A stretch of DNA of 21,420 nt from Actinocrinis sp046724665 (lineage in GTDB: Bacteria; Actinomycetota; Actinomycetes; Streptomycetales; Catenulisporaceae). The stretch is taken from the NCBI GenBank assembly GCA_046724665.1, contig JBKOWZ010000003.1, positions 1 through 21,420 of the forward strand, read 5' to 3'. Below, in pieces: positions 1 through 9,502 of the stretch. How positions within the stretch are numbered: the first letter of the stretch is position 1; the number at the start of each line of letters is the position of its first letter. The notes beneath the pieces are model-generated. The model had not been told where the DNA came from. It made no database searches and saw only the letters and a program-made list of their open reading frames with translations. Position numbers and translations under genes: made by a program.

Positions 1-1860
<1,860 letters not shown>

Positions 1861-1914
1861 CGCCGCGACAGTAACTACAGGCACTGACAGCACTGGCAGC
1901 ACCACCGGATAGAC

Positions 1915-1954
1915 CGATCGGCCTGCGCGAGTTGCATTCCGCGCAGGCCGATCG
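1915..1954 (+). terminator. Strong hairpin terminator after the beta-helix gene
   Basis: Perfect 15-bp stem: CGATCGGCCTGCGCG at 1915-1929 pairs with 1940-1954 across a 10-nt loop. It lies 55 nt after the stop codon. There is no long T-tract, as is usual in GC-rich actinobacteria. Confidence 0.85.
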
Positions 1955-2210
1955 TGTTCGCGGACACGCAGCGTATGGCGTCATCAGGCCATCGCGGCGG
2001 CGAAAAAATCGGTGAAATCCATGAAAGTGCGGCCGAATTTCGCAGAAGGCTGAACCCCTGCGCGCCGGACGCTCGTTTTCACCGTGATCCCGGCAGATAC
2101 CGGGACTCATCCCTCACGCGTCAGAGTCAGGGTGCCGGCCGGCCCTGGCGCCGGGATCCACGCCTCCCGCCGGCCGCACCGGCGGACCCACCAAGAGACG
2201 GTGAACTCGG
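1955..2210. other. Intergenic region upstream of the DoxX gene
   Basis: No credible coding frame. It must carry the promoter of the DoxX gene, but I cannot pick convincing -35/-10 boxes. A short perfect dyad, TCCCGG-N6-CCGGGA, lies at 2088-2105 and could be an operator or leader hairpin. An A-rich patch (gaaaaaatc) near 2005 is unusual for this GC level. Confidence 0.4.
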
Positions 2211-2654
2211 ATGCGCACTACCTCTTTGCTCAAGGAGAGCCTCACGGACGTCTACCGCATCGTGCTCGGCCTGCTCATCGCCATGCACGGCGCCTCCACG
2301 CTGTTCGGCTGGTTCGGCGGCGCGCTCGGCACCGGCAAGACGGTGTCCGTGACCACGTGGCCGGGCGGCGTCGCGGCGCTGATCCAGTTGGTGTGCGGCC
2401 TGCTGGTGCTGGTCGGCCTGGGGACCAGGGCGGCGGCGGTGCTGCTGTCCGGATCGATGGCGTACGCGTACTTCGACGTGCACCAGAAGCACGCGCTGCT
2501 GCCGATCCAGAACGGCGGCGAGTTGGCCGCGCTGTTCTCCTGGGGTTTCCTGATGATCGCGGTCCTCGGCCCGGGCGCCTGGTCGCTGGACCGGATGCTG
2601 CGCCGGTCGAGCCGTGGAGCCGACCCGGCCAGAACCGCGATGAGCGAGGCCTGA
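2211..2654 (+). CDS. DoxX-family integral membrane protein
   Basis: 147 residues with four hydrophobic segments, at roughly 13-35, 52-71, 74-88 and 104-124. The Arg-Ile-Val-Leu-Gly-Leu-Leu start to TM1, the His-Gly pair after it, and the conserved 'LPIQNGGELAAL' block before the last helix are typical of the DoxX family. DoxX proteins are small quinone- or redox-associated membrane proteins; in actinobacteria most have no assigned role, and none can be assigned here. The ATG at 2211 is preceded only by a weak purine-rich stretch (AGAGACGG). The gene stands alone between two terminators. Confidence 0.85.
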   Translation: MRTTSLLKESLTDVYRIVLGLLIAMHGASTLFGWFGGALGTGKTVSVTTWPGGVAALIQLVCGLLVLVGLGTRAAAVLLSGSMAYAYFDVHQKHALLPIQNGGELAALFSWGFLMIAVLGPGAWSLDRMLRRSSRGADPARTAMSEA

Positions 2655-2678
2655 TATTCGCGCGTCTACCCGCGCGCC

Positions 2679-2718
2679 CTGGTCCCCGTTCCGGCACTGT
2701 CGCCGGGGCGGGGACCAG
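2679..2718 (+). terminator. Hairpin terminator after the DoxX gene
   Basis: Perfect 10-bp stem CTGGTCCCCG (2679-2688) with CGGGGACCAG (2709-2718) and a 20-nt loop that itself contains short complementary runs. It begins 25 nt after the stop and ends just before the next promoter. Confidence 0.75.
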
Positions 2719-2734
2719 TTCGTTGCGCGGACAC

Positions 2735-2764
2735 TTGACATGCAGCCCGACGGCTGCCTAACTT
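2735..2764 (+). promoter_or_regulatory. Vegetative-type promoter of the SRPBCC/ArsR operon
   Basis: A consensus -35 TTGACA at 2735-2740, an 18-nt spacer, and a -10-like TAACTT at 2759-2764. It is followed by a Shine-Dalgarno GGGAGG at 2800-2805, seven bases before the ATG at 2812. The spacer is almost entirely filled by the first of two operator-like dyads. Confidence 0.65.
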
Positions 2765-2790
2765 GGATATGCAGCTGATTGGCTGCATAT
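2741..2790. promoter_or_regulatory. Two tandem operator-like dyads, probable ArsR sites
   Basis: Dyad 1 (2741-2758) is TGCAGC-N6-GCTGCC. Dyad 2 (2770-2787) is TGCAGC-N6-GCTGCA, extended by flanking ATA/TAT to nine-base arms (2767-2790). Their centres are 29 bp apart. Dyad 1 fills the promoter spacer and dyad 2 lies just past the expected start of transcription, the layout expected for repression. The natural candidate is the ArsR-type protein encoded second in the same operon. The sites are seen in the sequence; the assignment is inferred. Confidence 0.6.
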
Positions 2791-2811
2791 CACTGACCAG
2801 GGAGGCACGCC

Positions 2812-3267
2812 ATGCCCGACATCCGGCACCGCGTGGGCGTCTACGTCCCGCAGGAGAAGGTCTACGAAGCGCTGAGCACCATCGAGGGGCTGTCCCGCTG
2901 GTGGGCCCGCGACGTACGCGGCGACGACCGGCTGGGCGAGGAGATCGAGTTCTACTTCGACGGCGACAAGCCGGGCGCCACCATGCGGGTCGCCGAACTC
3001 GTCCCGTCCGAGCGCGTCGTGTGGGAGTGCACCGACGGCCCGAGCGACTGGATCGGCACCAGGCTGACGTTCGAGCTCTATCCCGGCCCGGGCGAGCGGC
3101 AGGAGACGGTCGTCAAGTTCACCCACGCCGACTGGCGCGAGCCGGTGGAGTTCATGCACCACTGCTCGACGCGCTGGGGGCAGTTCCTGGTCGGGCTGAA
3201 GTCGGGACTGGAGGCCGGGCAGTGGCAGCCGTACCCTGAAATGCCCTTCATCAGCAGTTGGAACTGA
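2812..3267 (+). CDS. SRPBCC (AHSA1-like) domain protein
   Basis: 151 residues forming a single START/Bet v1-like (SRPBCC, activator of Hsp90 ATPase homologue 1-like) domain. It opens with the usual beta strand (IRHRVGVYVPQEKVYEAL) and the 'LSRWWARDV' turn, and ends in a long helix (STRWGQFLVGLKSGLEAG). Such proteins bind small hydrophobic ligands; no catalytic residues can be named. The ATG at 2812 has a good GGGAGG ribosome site. It is the first gene of an operon with the ArsR-SRPBCC fusion, a pairing common in actinobacteria where both proteins carry the same fold. Confidence 0.85.
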   Translation: MPDIRHRVGVYVPQEKVYEALSTIEGLSRWWARDVRGDDRLGEEIEFYFDGDKPGATMRVAELVPSERVVWECTDGPSDWIGTRLTFELYPGPGERQETVVKFTHADWREPVEFMHHCSTRWGQFLVGLKSGLEAGQWQPYPEMPFISSWN

Positions 3268-3275
3268 ACCCACGC

Positions 3276-4082
3276 GTGGACGAAGTCTTCAAAGCCCTGG
3301 CCGACCCGAGCCGGCGCCAGCTCCTGGACAGCCTCAACGCCCTCAACGGGCAGACGCTGCGGCAGCTGTGTGCCGGCTTGGCGATGGCCCGCCAGTCGGT
3401 CAGCAAGCACCTGGCGGTCCTCGAGCAGGCCAATCTGGTCACCGCGGTGTGGCGGGGCCGCGAGAAGTTCCACTACCTCAATCCCGGGCCGATCAACGAG
3501 ATCGCGCAACGATGGATCAACCAGTACGACCAGGCCCGCGTCGAGGCGCTCGCGGACCTCAAGCAGGCTTTGGAAGGGATCTCCGTGGACACAGCCGCCC
3601 CGGGCGAGGGCGCCACGGCGCCCGACAAGCCGGAATTCGTCTACACCACCTACATCCGCACCACGCCCGAACTGCTGTGGCGCGCGCTGACCGAGCCCGC
3701 GTTCACCCGGCGCTACTGGTTCGGCCACACCTTCGAGTCGGACTGGCGGACCGGCTCGACCATCGTCGTGACCCGGCACGACGGCACGGTCGCCGACGAC
3801 CCGGAGCAGGTCGTCCTCGAGTCGGACCCCTTCCGCCGCCTCGCCTACACCTGGTTCAACACCGCGGATCCGTACACCGGCAGCGGGGGCGGCGCGCCGG
3901 AGCCGCGCTCCAAGGTGGCCTTCGACCTCGAAGACCTCGGCGACGGCCTGGTGAAGCTGACCGTGGTCCACAGCGGCTTCGAGCCGGGCAGCGGGGTGCT
4001 GCGCAGCGTCACCCACGGGTGGCCGCGCGTCCTGGCCGACCTCAAGACCCTGCTGGAAACCGGTGACCCTACCGAGCGCTAG
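3276..4082 (+). CDS. ArsR-family regulator fused to an SRPBCC domain
   Basis: About 268 residues. Residues ~1-80 form a winged helix of ArsR type (VDEVFKALADPSRRQLLDSL, then SVSKHLAVLEQANLV as the recognition region and the wing around WRGREKFHYLNP). After a linker rich in Ala/Gly/Pro comes an AHSA1/SRPBCC domain (FVYTTYIRTTPELLWRAL to the C-terminal helix). I chose GTG 3276 because homologues usually begin at 'DEVFKALADPSRR'; a TTG at 3258 overlapping the previous stop is an alternative, and neither has a clear ribosome site. No metal-binding Cys motif is seen, so a ligand bound in the SRPBCC pocket is the likelier effector (inference). It probably represses its own operon through the two dyads at 2741-2790. 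Confidence 0.85.
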   Translation: MDEVFKALADPSRRQLLDSLNALNGQTLRQLCAGLAMARQSVSKHLAVLEQANLVTAVWRGREKFHYLNPGPINEIAQRWINQYDQARVEALADLKQALEGISVDTAAPGEGATAPDKPEFVYTTYIRTTPELLWRALTEPAFTRRYWFGHTFESDWRTGSTIVVTRHDGTVADDPEQVVLESDPFRRLAYTWFNTADPYTGSGGGAPEPRSKVAFDLEDLGDGLVKLTVVHSGFEPGSGVLRSVTHGWPRVLADLKTLLETGDPTER

Positions 4083-4136
4083 TCCGGGTACGCTGCGACA
4101 GCCATAGATCCGGGACGGGCGATCGGGAGTCACGAC

Positions 4137-4874
4137 ATGAGCAGGACCCAGCGTTCGGGTACGCCACCGTCCACCAAGACGCGGGCCACGCCGACGCGGG
4201 CCAAGAAGGCGAGATTCTGGTCATACCTGCTGTGCACCGCGACCGCGACGACACTCGTCGCCGCCTGCGGACCGGACGGACCCACCGCCAGGCAGGCCGT
4301 CACGCTGAGCGCCGCGCCGGAAGCGCCGGTCTCCTCGCCGCCGCCGAGCCCGTCACCGTCGCCGTCGCCGATCGACCCCGGGACGCTGCCGCAGACACAC
4401 ACGCTGCCGCGCTCCGACGACGCGGCGTTCCAGGCCGGTGTGCAGGGCCTCTGGCAGGCGATCGTGCAGAACGACCCCTCGCTCGCGCTGCCGTTCTTCT
4501 TCCCGAAGTCCGCGTATCTCCAGGTCAAGGCGATCTCGAACCCGGCGGACGACTATCAGAACCGGCTGATCGCCCTGTACGGGCTCGACATCCAGGCCGC
4601 GCACGACCTGCTCGGCTCGAACGCGGACTCGGCGCAGTTCGTCTCGGTCACCGTGCCCCGCAGCCAGGCGCAGTGGATCACCCCGGGCATCGAGTACAAC
4701 AAGGGTTCGTACTACCGGGTGTACGGCACGCGGCTGAAGTACCGCATCGGCGGGCACACCGCCTCGTTCGGCATCTACTCGCTGATCTCGTGGCGCGGCG
4801 AGTGGTACGTCGTGCATCTCGGCCCGGCCAGCCGCTCGTCGTCCAAGGGGATCGTCTACGCGCCTCAGGGTTAA
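4137..4874 (+). CDS. Putative secreted lipoprotein of unknown function
   Basis: 245 residues. A basic N-terminal region with RAKKAR is followed by a hydrophobic stretch and a lipobox VAAC, with Cys44 as the expected lipidated residue. Next is a Pro/Ser linker (SSPPPSPSPSPSPSP), then a ~170-residue soluble domain rich in aromatic residues (GLWQAIVQNDPSLALPFFFPKSAYLQVKAI; a C-terminal SLISWRGEWYVVHLG). I do not recognise the domain; it could be an NTF2/cystatin-like fold, but this is only an impression. The ATG at 4137 has GGGAG at 4125-4129. The gap after the ArsR fusion is 54 nt, so it may have its own promoter or be read through. It is convergent with the chitinase gene. Confidence 0.75.
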   Translation: MSRTQRSGTPPSTKTRATPTRAKKARFWSYLLCTATATTLVAACGPDGPTARQAVTLSAAPEAPVSSPPPSPSPSPSPIDPGTLPQTHTLPRSDDAAFQAGVQGLWQAIVQNDPSLALPFFFPKSAYLQVKAISNPADDYQNRLIALYGLDIQAAHDLLGSNADSAQFVSVTVPRSQAQWITPGIEYNKGSYYRVYGTRLKYRIGGHTASFGIYSLISWRGEWYVVHLGPASRSSSKGIVYAPQG

Positions 4875-4878
4875 GAGT

Positions 4879-4921
4879 CCCGGCGGCCCGGACGCGATCG
4901 GATGCGCCCGGGACCGCCGGG
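4879..4921. terminator. Bidirectional terminator between lipoprotein and chitinase genes
   Basis: Thirteen-base-pair stem: CCCGGCGG+CCCGG (4879-4891) pairs with CCGGG+CCGCCGGG (4908-4921), with one bulged A at 4913. It sits between two convergent stop codons (4874 and 4936), so it can serve both strands. Confidence 0.75.
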
Positions 4922-4935
4922 TCCCTGTGGTGCTG

Positions 4936-6696
4936 TTACGGCATCGCGTGCAGGTGCGGACCGATGACGTTGGCGATCTGGCTGCCCGCGCTGGCGTCCC
5001 AGTTCGTGGACCAGGTCATCACGCCGCCGATGCCCGGCCACTTGGCCGGCGGCTTGAACGTGCCGCAGTTGGCGCCGGTGGCGAGGCAGTCGAGCGCCGC
5101 GTTGACGACGCTCGGGCTGACGAAGCCGCCGCCCGCCGCGCTCGTCGAGGCGGGCACGCCGAGGCCGACCTGGCTCGGGCTCAGGCCGCCCTGCAACTGG
5201 ATGCAGGCGAGCGCGGTCAGGAAGTTCTCGGTGCCCTGCGAGTAGACCTGGCCGTCGCAGCCGAGCATCGAGCCGGAGTTGTAGTACTGCATGTTGACGA
5301 TGGTCAGGATGTCCCTGGTGTTCAGCGCCAGCTGGAAGTAGGCGTTGCCGGTGCTCTGCATGTCGATGGTCTGCGGGGCCATCGTCAGCACGAAGCCGGC
5401 GCCGTGCATGCTCGCCAGCGAGTGCAGCGCCTGTCCCATGTAGGTGGCGTTGACGCCGTTCTCCAGGTCGATGTCGATCCCGTCGAACCCATAGGTGTTG
5501 AGGATCGAGTTCGCGCTGTTGGCGAAGTTCGACGCCGAGGCCGAGTCGCTCACCGAGATGGTGCCGTTCTGGCCGCCGACCGAGACGACGACCTTCTTGC
5601 CGCGCGCGTGCTCGGTGGCGATGTCGGCCTTGAACTGGGCGTCGGAGTAGCCGCCGAGCGCGCCGGACAGGCCGGAGTCAACCGAGAAGGAGATCTGGCC
5701 CGGCGTGCCGGTGGCGTTGGCGAAGGCCACCGCGATGATGTCGTACTGCGTGTTGACGTCGGTCAGCCGCTGCACGGTCGCGCCGTTGGTGAAGTCCTGC
5801 CAGTAGCCGGTCAGCAGGTGCTTGCCGGTGCCGCCGCCGGTGCCGGTCGGCGTCGGGCTCGGGCTGGCCGACGGGCTGGAGCTGGGACTCGGGCTGCCCC
5901 CGCCGCAGGCGCCGTTGTCGGTCCACACGTTCTGCGCGTTGTTGCCCGGGATGTCGCCCTGGGTCCACCACTTCGCGGTCCACTGGTGCCCGTTGTACGA
6001 GACCACCGCGCCGCCGTTGTACGCGGTCGTGGAGTTCCAGGCCGGCGCGGTACACGTGCCGGTGCCGCCAGTCGGGGTCGGCGTCGGTGTCGGCGACTTC
6101 GACGGTGACGCGCTGGGACTCGGGGTGGCAGTGCTCGGGCTGGCGCTCGGCGTGCCGCCGCCACCGGGGCCGGTGAGCGAGACGTCGTCGGCGTAGTAGG
6201 CGGGCTGGCCGTACCAGCCGTGCAGCCAGACGGTCACGCTGGTCGTGCTCGCGCCGGTGGTGAAGTTGGTGGTGAGCTGCGAGTAGGCGCCGCCGGTACC
6301 GGGCGTCCAGGTGCTGGTGTCGGACGTGCCTGTGCCGGTCTCGCCGATGTAGACGTACGAGCCGTTGACCCACGCGGACAGCGTGTAGGCCGAGTTCGGC
6401 AGCACGCTGATCGTCTGCGAGCACTGCGAGCTGTCGCTGCTCGTCGGCGTGCCCAGCAGCGCGTGGGTGCCGGCGTGCACGGGACTGGCCACCACCGAGC
6501 CGGTGCCGCCGGTACACGTCCAGGGGGCGAGCGAGCCGGATTCGAACCCGGGGTTCTGCACGAGATTGGCGGTGGCCGCCTGGGCGCCGCCGGTCGCCGC
6601 GACGACGCCGACGGTGGCCAGCACGACGGATATCGCGGCGCCCGCCGCGGCGAGCGCCCGGCGTCGCGGCCGGGCGCCGGGGAAGGGACCTGCCAT
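4936..6696 (-). CDS. Modular GH18 chitinase (CBM - CBM5/12 - GH18)
   Basis: 586 residues. A signal peptide occupies ~1-40 (basic RPRRR, hydrophobic core, cleavage near GAQA). A jelly-roll carbohydrate-binding module spans ~43-177 (NLVQNPGFESGSLAPW...YYADDVSLTG). A Thr/Pro/Ser linker leads to a CBM5/12 chitin-binding module at ~215-265 (APAWNSTTAYNGGAVVSYNGHQWTAKWW type), a second linker, and a GH18 barrel at ~293-586. The barrel holds the family motif DGIDIDLE at 405-412, with Glu412 as the catalytic acid, and MQYYN near 469-473. It should hydrolyse chitin outside the cell. The start is the ATG at 6696, with CCGGAGG just upstream; a longer frame to 6747 would put 17 residues before the signal peptide. 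A DasR-like site lies in the promoter. Confidence 0.95.
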   Translation of the reverse strand: MAGPFPGARPRRRALAAAGAAISVVLATVGVVAATGGAQAATANLVQNPGFESGSLAPWTCTGGTGSVVASPVHAGTHALLGTPTSSDSSQCSQTISVLPNSAYTLSAWVNGSYVYIGETGTGTSDTSTWTPGTGGAYSQLTTNFTTGASTTSVTVWLHGWYGQPAYYADDVSLTGPGGGGTPSASPSTATPSPSASPSKSPTPTPTPTGGTGTCTAPAWNSTTAYNGGAVVSYNGHQWTAKWWTQGDIPGNNAQNVWTDNGACGGGSPSPSSSPSASPSPTPTGTGGGTGKHLLTGYWQDFTNGATVQRLTDVNTQYDIIAVAFANATGTPGQISFSVDSGLSGALGGYSDAQFKADIATEHARGKKVVVSVGGQNGTISVSDSASASNFANSANSILNTYGFDGIDIDLENGVNATYMGQALHSLASMHGAGFVLTMAPQTIDMQSTGNAYFQLALNTRDILTIVNMQYYNSGSMLGCDGQVYSQGTENFLTALACIQLQGGLSPSQVGLGVPASTSAAGGGFVSPSVVNAALDCLATGANCGTFKPPAKWPGIGGVMTWSTNWDASAGSQIANVIGPHLHAMP

Positions 6697-6794
6697 GAAT
6701 GCCTCCGGAGTGCGGACCGCGCAGCGCGGCACCGGATTGCACCGCACCGCGCGGAACTGACGCCCGGGCGCGCCGAACTCCGGACTTGAGCATC

Positions 6795-6823
6795 AGATTG
6801 GACTAGACCAGTACAGTGGTCAA
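6795..6823 (-). promoter_or_regulatory. Chitinase promoter with DasR-type operator (dre)
   Basis: On the minus strand, the 16 bases at 6797-6812 read ACTGGTCTAGTCCAAT. This matches 14 of 16 positions of the DasR palindrome ACTGGTCTAGACCAGT known from Streptomyces chitin and aminosugar genes. It overlaps a plausible promoter: -35 TTGACC at 6818-6823, a 17-nt spacer, and a weak -10 at 6795-6800. Repression relieved by glucosamine-6-phosphate or N-acetylglucosamine metabolites would be expected. The site is seen; the regulator is inferred and not encoded here. Confidence 0.75.
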
Positions 6824-6886
6824 TGGTCCGGCCGACAGATTCCCCGTCGTTGAAGGTCTGTTAAGACGCCGGCGCCGCCGCCGCGC

Positions 6887-7645
6887 TCAGCCCTCGGCGG
6901 CGAACTTCTTGCGGGCCAGCTCATTGAGACGCGCCCACGCCGGCGAGAGCCCGCTGAAGTGCTCGGCGAGCAGCGCCTCGACCAGCGCCGGGTCGTTCGG
7001 CACGCCGGGATCCGATTCCAGATGCAGCCGGTCGGACTCACGGCGGTTGCGCTGGAAGTAGGTCACCATCTCGTCGGCGAGCGCTTCGAGCCGGGGATCG
7101 TCGGCGTCCCAGTCGTACGTGTGGTCGTAGGCGAGGTAGAACCGCCGGAACGCGGGGTCTTCGAGATACGCGCGCTTGTCCGCGATGAAGCCGGATACCG
7201 CGCCGGGGAACCGCGCCGCCAGCATCACCCAACCGTCGCGCTCCAACCGCACGGTCCGCTCGCTAACGCCGAGGGAGCGCAGCAGGTCGAGGAAGTCCAC
7301 GACCTCCTGCGGCAGGTAGAGCCGCTCTCCCCCGGCCAGCTGCGCGATGCGGCGGCGGTACTCCTTCAGACCCCTGATCTTGGCGGCCAGGTCGCGGTCG
7401 ATCCGGGTGACGGCCTCGGCGAACTGCTCCGGCTCGGCGGCGAGTAGCTCCTCGATCCGCGCCAGCGGCACCCCGGCGTCTGCCAGCGTCTTGATCCGGA
7501 TCAGGTCGATGACGGCCTGCGCGTCGTACCGGCGGTAGCCCGAGGCGTCCCGCTCCGGCTCGGCGAGCAGGCCACGCTGGTGGTAGTGCCGCACAGCGCG
7601 CACGGTGACCCCGACGTAGTCTGCGAGCTGGCTGATCGTGAGCAT
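6887..7645 (-). CDS. MerR-family transcriptional regulator
   Basis: 252 residues. Residues 1-70 are a MerR winged helix: MLTISQLADYVGVTVRAVRHYHQRGLL, then SGYRRYDAQAVIDLIRIKTLADAGVPL. A coiled-coil dimer helix (DRDLAAKIRGLKEYRRRIAQL) and a ~140-residue C-terminal domain follow. That domain has aromatic and acidic residues (FYLAYDHTYDWDADDPRLEALADEMVTYF) and may be a ligand-binding domain of the TipAS-like kind; it has no clear metal-binding Cys set. The gene lies 43 nt downstream of the ABC permease on the same strand, so it probably belongs to the exporter operon and controls it. Confidence 0.9.
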   Translation of the reverse strand: MLTISQLADYVGVTVRAVRHYHQRGLLAEPERDASGYRRYDAQAVIDLIRIKTLADAGVPLARIEELLAAEPEQFAEAVTRIDRDLAAKIRGLKEYRRRIAQLAGGERLYLPQEVVDFLDLLRSLGVSERTVRLERDGWVMLAARFPGAVSGFIADKRAYLEDPAFRRFYLAYDHTYDWDADDPRLEALADEMVTYFQRNRRESDRLHLESDPGVPNDPALVEALLAEHFSGLSPAWARLNELARKKFAAEG

Positions 7646-7688
7646 CGGGCCCCATTCCGCTCGATTCCCGACACCTGCCGCCGGGCAC

Positions 7689-8483
7689 TTACCGCGTGCT
7701 GTCCCGCTTGAACACCGTCCGCGACCACCAGTATCCGAGCACCAGCGTGCCCAGGCACCAGGCGACCGAGATCAGGCCGTTGCTGCCGATCCGGGTGCCG
7801 GTCAGCAGGCCGCGGACGGTCTCGATGATCGGGGTGAACGGCTGGTACTCGGCGAACCAGCGCACCCCGGCCGGCATCGAGCCGGTCGGCACGAAGGTGC
7901 TGCCGAGGAACGGCAGGAACTGGATCAACATCGGCGAGTTGCTGGCGGACTCGGGCGTCTTGGACACCAGGCCGATGGCCACGGCCAGCCAGGTGAGCGC
8001 GAAGATGAGCAGTTCGAGCAGTCCGAACGCGGCCAGCCACTCGACCGCGCCGCCAGTAGGCCGCCACCCCATCGCCACCGCGACGCCGATCACCAGCACG
8101 GTGCTGATCGTCGTCTGGATCACGCAGGCCAGCACGTGCCCGGTCAGCAGCGAGGCGCGGGAGATCGCCATCGTGCGGAACCGGTCGATGATGCCCTCGG
8201 TCATATCGACGCACACGGCCACCGCGGTGGACATGCAGCCCGACGCCACGCCGAGCAGGATGATCCCGGGCGCGGCGTAGTCGATGTAGCTGCCGCCGCC
8301 GGTCGTGTGCGCCGCGCCGAGGCCGGCGCCGAGGGTGCGGCCGAGCAGCCCGACGAACAGGAGCAGCAGGATGACCGGGATGCCGAGCGACGCGACGGTC
8401 ATCGCGGGGTAGCGGATCGCGTGCCGCAGCGTGCGGCGCAGCATGGTCGCGGAGTCGGCGACCGCGTATGTCAGACTGCTCAT
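7689..8483 (-). CDS. ABC-2 type exporter permease (DrrB-like)
   Basis: 264 residues with about six hydrophobic segments and the ABC-2 core pattern: the N-terminal RRTLRHAIRYPAMTVASLGIPVILLLLF, the YAAPGIILLGVASG block, the MTEGIIDRFRTMAISR cytoplasmic loop that contacts the ATPase, and the C-terminal helix before RTVFKRDSTR. It resembles DrrB and related drug-export permeases. Its ATG shares one base with the TGA of the ATPase gene (TGATG), which means translational coupling and a single two-component transporter. The substrate cannot be read from the sequence. Confidence 0.92.
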   Translation of the reverse strand: MSSLTYAVADSATMLRRTLRHAIRYPAMTVASLGIPVILLLLFVGLLGRTLGAGLGAAHTTGGGSYIDYAAPGIILLGVASGCMSTAVAVCVDMTEGIIDRFRTMAISRASLLTGHVLACVIQTTISTVLVIGVAVAMGWRPTGGAVEWLAAFGLLELLIFALTWLAVAIGLVSKTPESASNSPMLIQFLPFLGSTFVPTGSMPAGVRWFAEYQPFTPIIETVRGLLTGTRIGSNGLISVAWCLGTLVLGYWWSRTVFKRDSTR

Positions 8484-9442
8484 CAGATCCTCGCCTTGTC
8501 GTCGCTGCGGTTGTCGTTGCTGCCGGTCAAGGCAAGGAACACGTCATCCAAGTCGGGCGTGTGCACGGACAGTTCCTCGACATCGACCGCCGCGGAGTCG
8601 AGCCGGTCCAGCAGTGCGCGCAGCGAGCGCACACCGCCGTCGCTTGGGATCTGCAACATGAACGCCTCGTCGTCGCGCGCCTGCACGGACACGTCCAGGC
8701 TCCGCGCGGCGATGTCGAGCGCATCCGCGCCGGCGAACCGGAGGCTGATGTGGCCGCCCGGGACGAGGCGCTTGAGCTGCGCGGCGGTGCCCTCGGCCAC
8801 GATCCGGCCGTGGTCGAGCACGGCGATCCGGTCGGCGAGCTGGTCGGCCTCCTCGAGGTACTGCGTGGTCAGGAAGATCGTGACCCCGCCGGCGACCAGC
8901 TCGCGGATGATCGCCCACAGGTCGCGGCGGCCGCGCGGGTCGAGCCCGGTGGTCGGCTCGTCCAGGAAGATCACCCGCGGCCGGCCGATCAGCGTCATCG
9001 CGAGGTCGAGCCGGCGGCGCATCCCGCCGGAGTAGGTCGAGACGAGCTTCTTCGCCGCGTCGGCCAGCCCGAACCGGTCAAGCAGCCCGGCGGCGCGGCG
9101 GCGGCCCTCGTCCCGGCCGAGCCGGTGCAGGTCCGCCATGAGGATGAGGTTCTCCTCGCCGGTGAGCAGGTTGTCCACCGCGGAGAACTGGCCGGTCACG
9201 CCGATCGCGGCGCGCACGGCGTCGGGCTCGCGCGCCACGTCGTGCCCGGCGACGCGCACCTGGCCGGCGTCGGCACGGATCAGCGTGGACAGGATCCTGA
9301 CCACGGTCGTCTTGCCGGCGCCGTTCGGGCCGAGCAAGGCGAAGACGGTGCCCGCGGCGACGTTCAGATCGATGCCGCCGAGCACCGTCTTCTCGCCGAA
9401 GGACTTGCTCAGCGCGGTGGCCGAGATGGCTGTTCGTGTCAT
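8483..9442 (-). CDS. ABC exporter ATP-binding protein (DrrA-like)
   Basis: 319 residues. It has Walker A GPNGAGKTT (38-46), a Q-loop region GVTGQFSAVD, signature YSGGM (137-141), Walker B and D-loop FLDEPTTGLD (159-168), and LTTQYLEEAD at the switch, where Gln replaces the usual His as in the DrrA family. A C-terminal ~100-residue domain ending in VHTPDLDDVFLALTG is typical of DrrA-type drug exporters. It powers the permease encoded by the overlapping gene. The ATG at 9442 has no evident ribosome site, so initiation may be leaderless or weak. It is the first gene of the ATPase-permease-MerR operon. Confidence 0.93.
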   Translation of the reverse strand: MTRTAISATALSKSFGEKTVLGGIDLNVAAGTVFALLGPNGAGKTTVVRILSTLIRADAGQVRVAGHDVAREPDAVRAAIGVTGQFSAVDNLLTGEENLILMADLHRLGRDEGRRRAAGLLDRFGLADAAKKLVSTYSGGMRRRLDLAMTLIGRPRVIFLDEPTTGLDPRGRRDLWAIIRELVAGGVTIFLTTQYLEEADQLADRIAVLDHGRIVAEGTAAQLKRLVPGGHISLRFAGADALDIAARSLDVSVQARDDEAFMLQIPSDGGVRSLRALLDRLDSAAVDVEELSVHTPDLDDVFLALTGSNDNRSDDKARI

Positions 9443-9455
9443 GCAGCCATCGTGG

Positions 9456-9480
9456 AAGGTTGACGCAGGGTCAAGGTCAA
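9456..9480 (-). promoter_or_regulatory. MerR-type operator candidate before the ABC operon
   Basis: On the minus strand there are two consecutive TTGACC hexamers (9475-9480 and 9469-9474). The second starts an imperfect inverted repeat CCTTGAC-N5-GTCAACC. Inverted repeats with TTGAC/GTCAA arms, embedded between or over promoter elements, are common for actinobacterial MerR regulators. It ends only about 14 bases before the ATPase start codon, which suggests a very short or absent leader. I cannot identify a good -10 box. Confidence 0.45.
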
Positions 9481-9502
9481 GCGGGAAGAGCAGGCCGCCG
9501 TC

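Noticed and set aside
4927..6108. Long open frame on the plus strand (393 codons) across the chitinase gene
   Set aside because: It is an antisense shadow caused by high GC; the minus strand carries a full signal peptide, CBM and GH18 catalytic motif.
7638..9035. 465-codon plus-strand open frame across the ABC exporter genes
   Set aside because: It runs antisense to intact Walker A, signature and Walker B motifs and has no recognisable domain.
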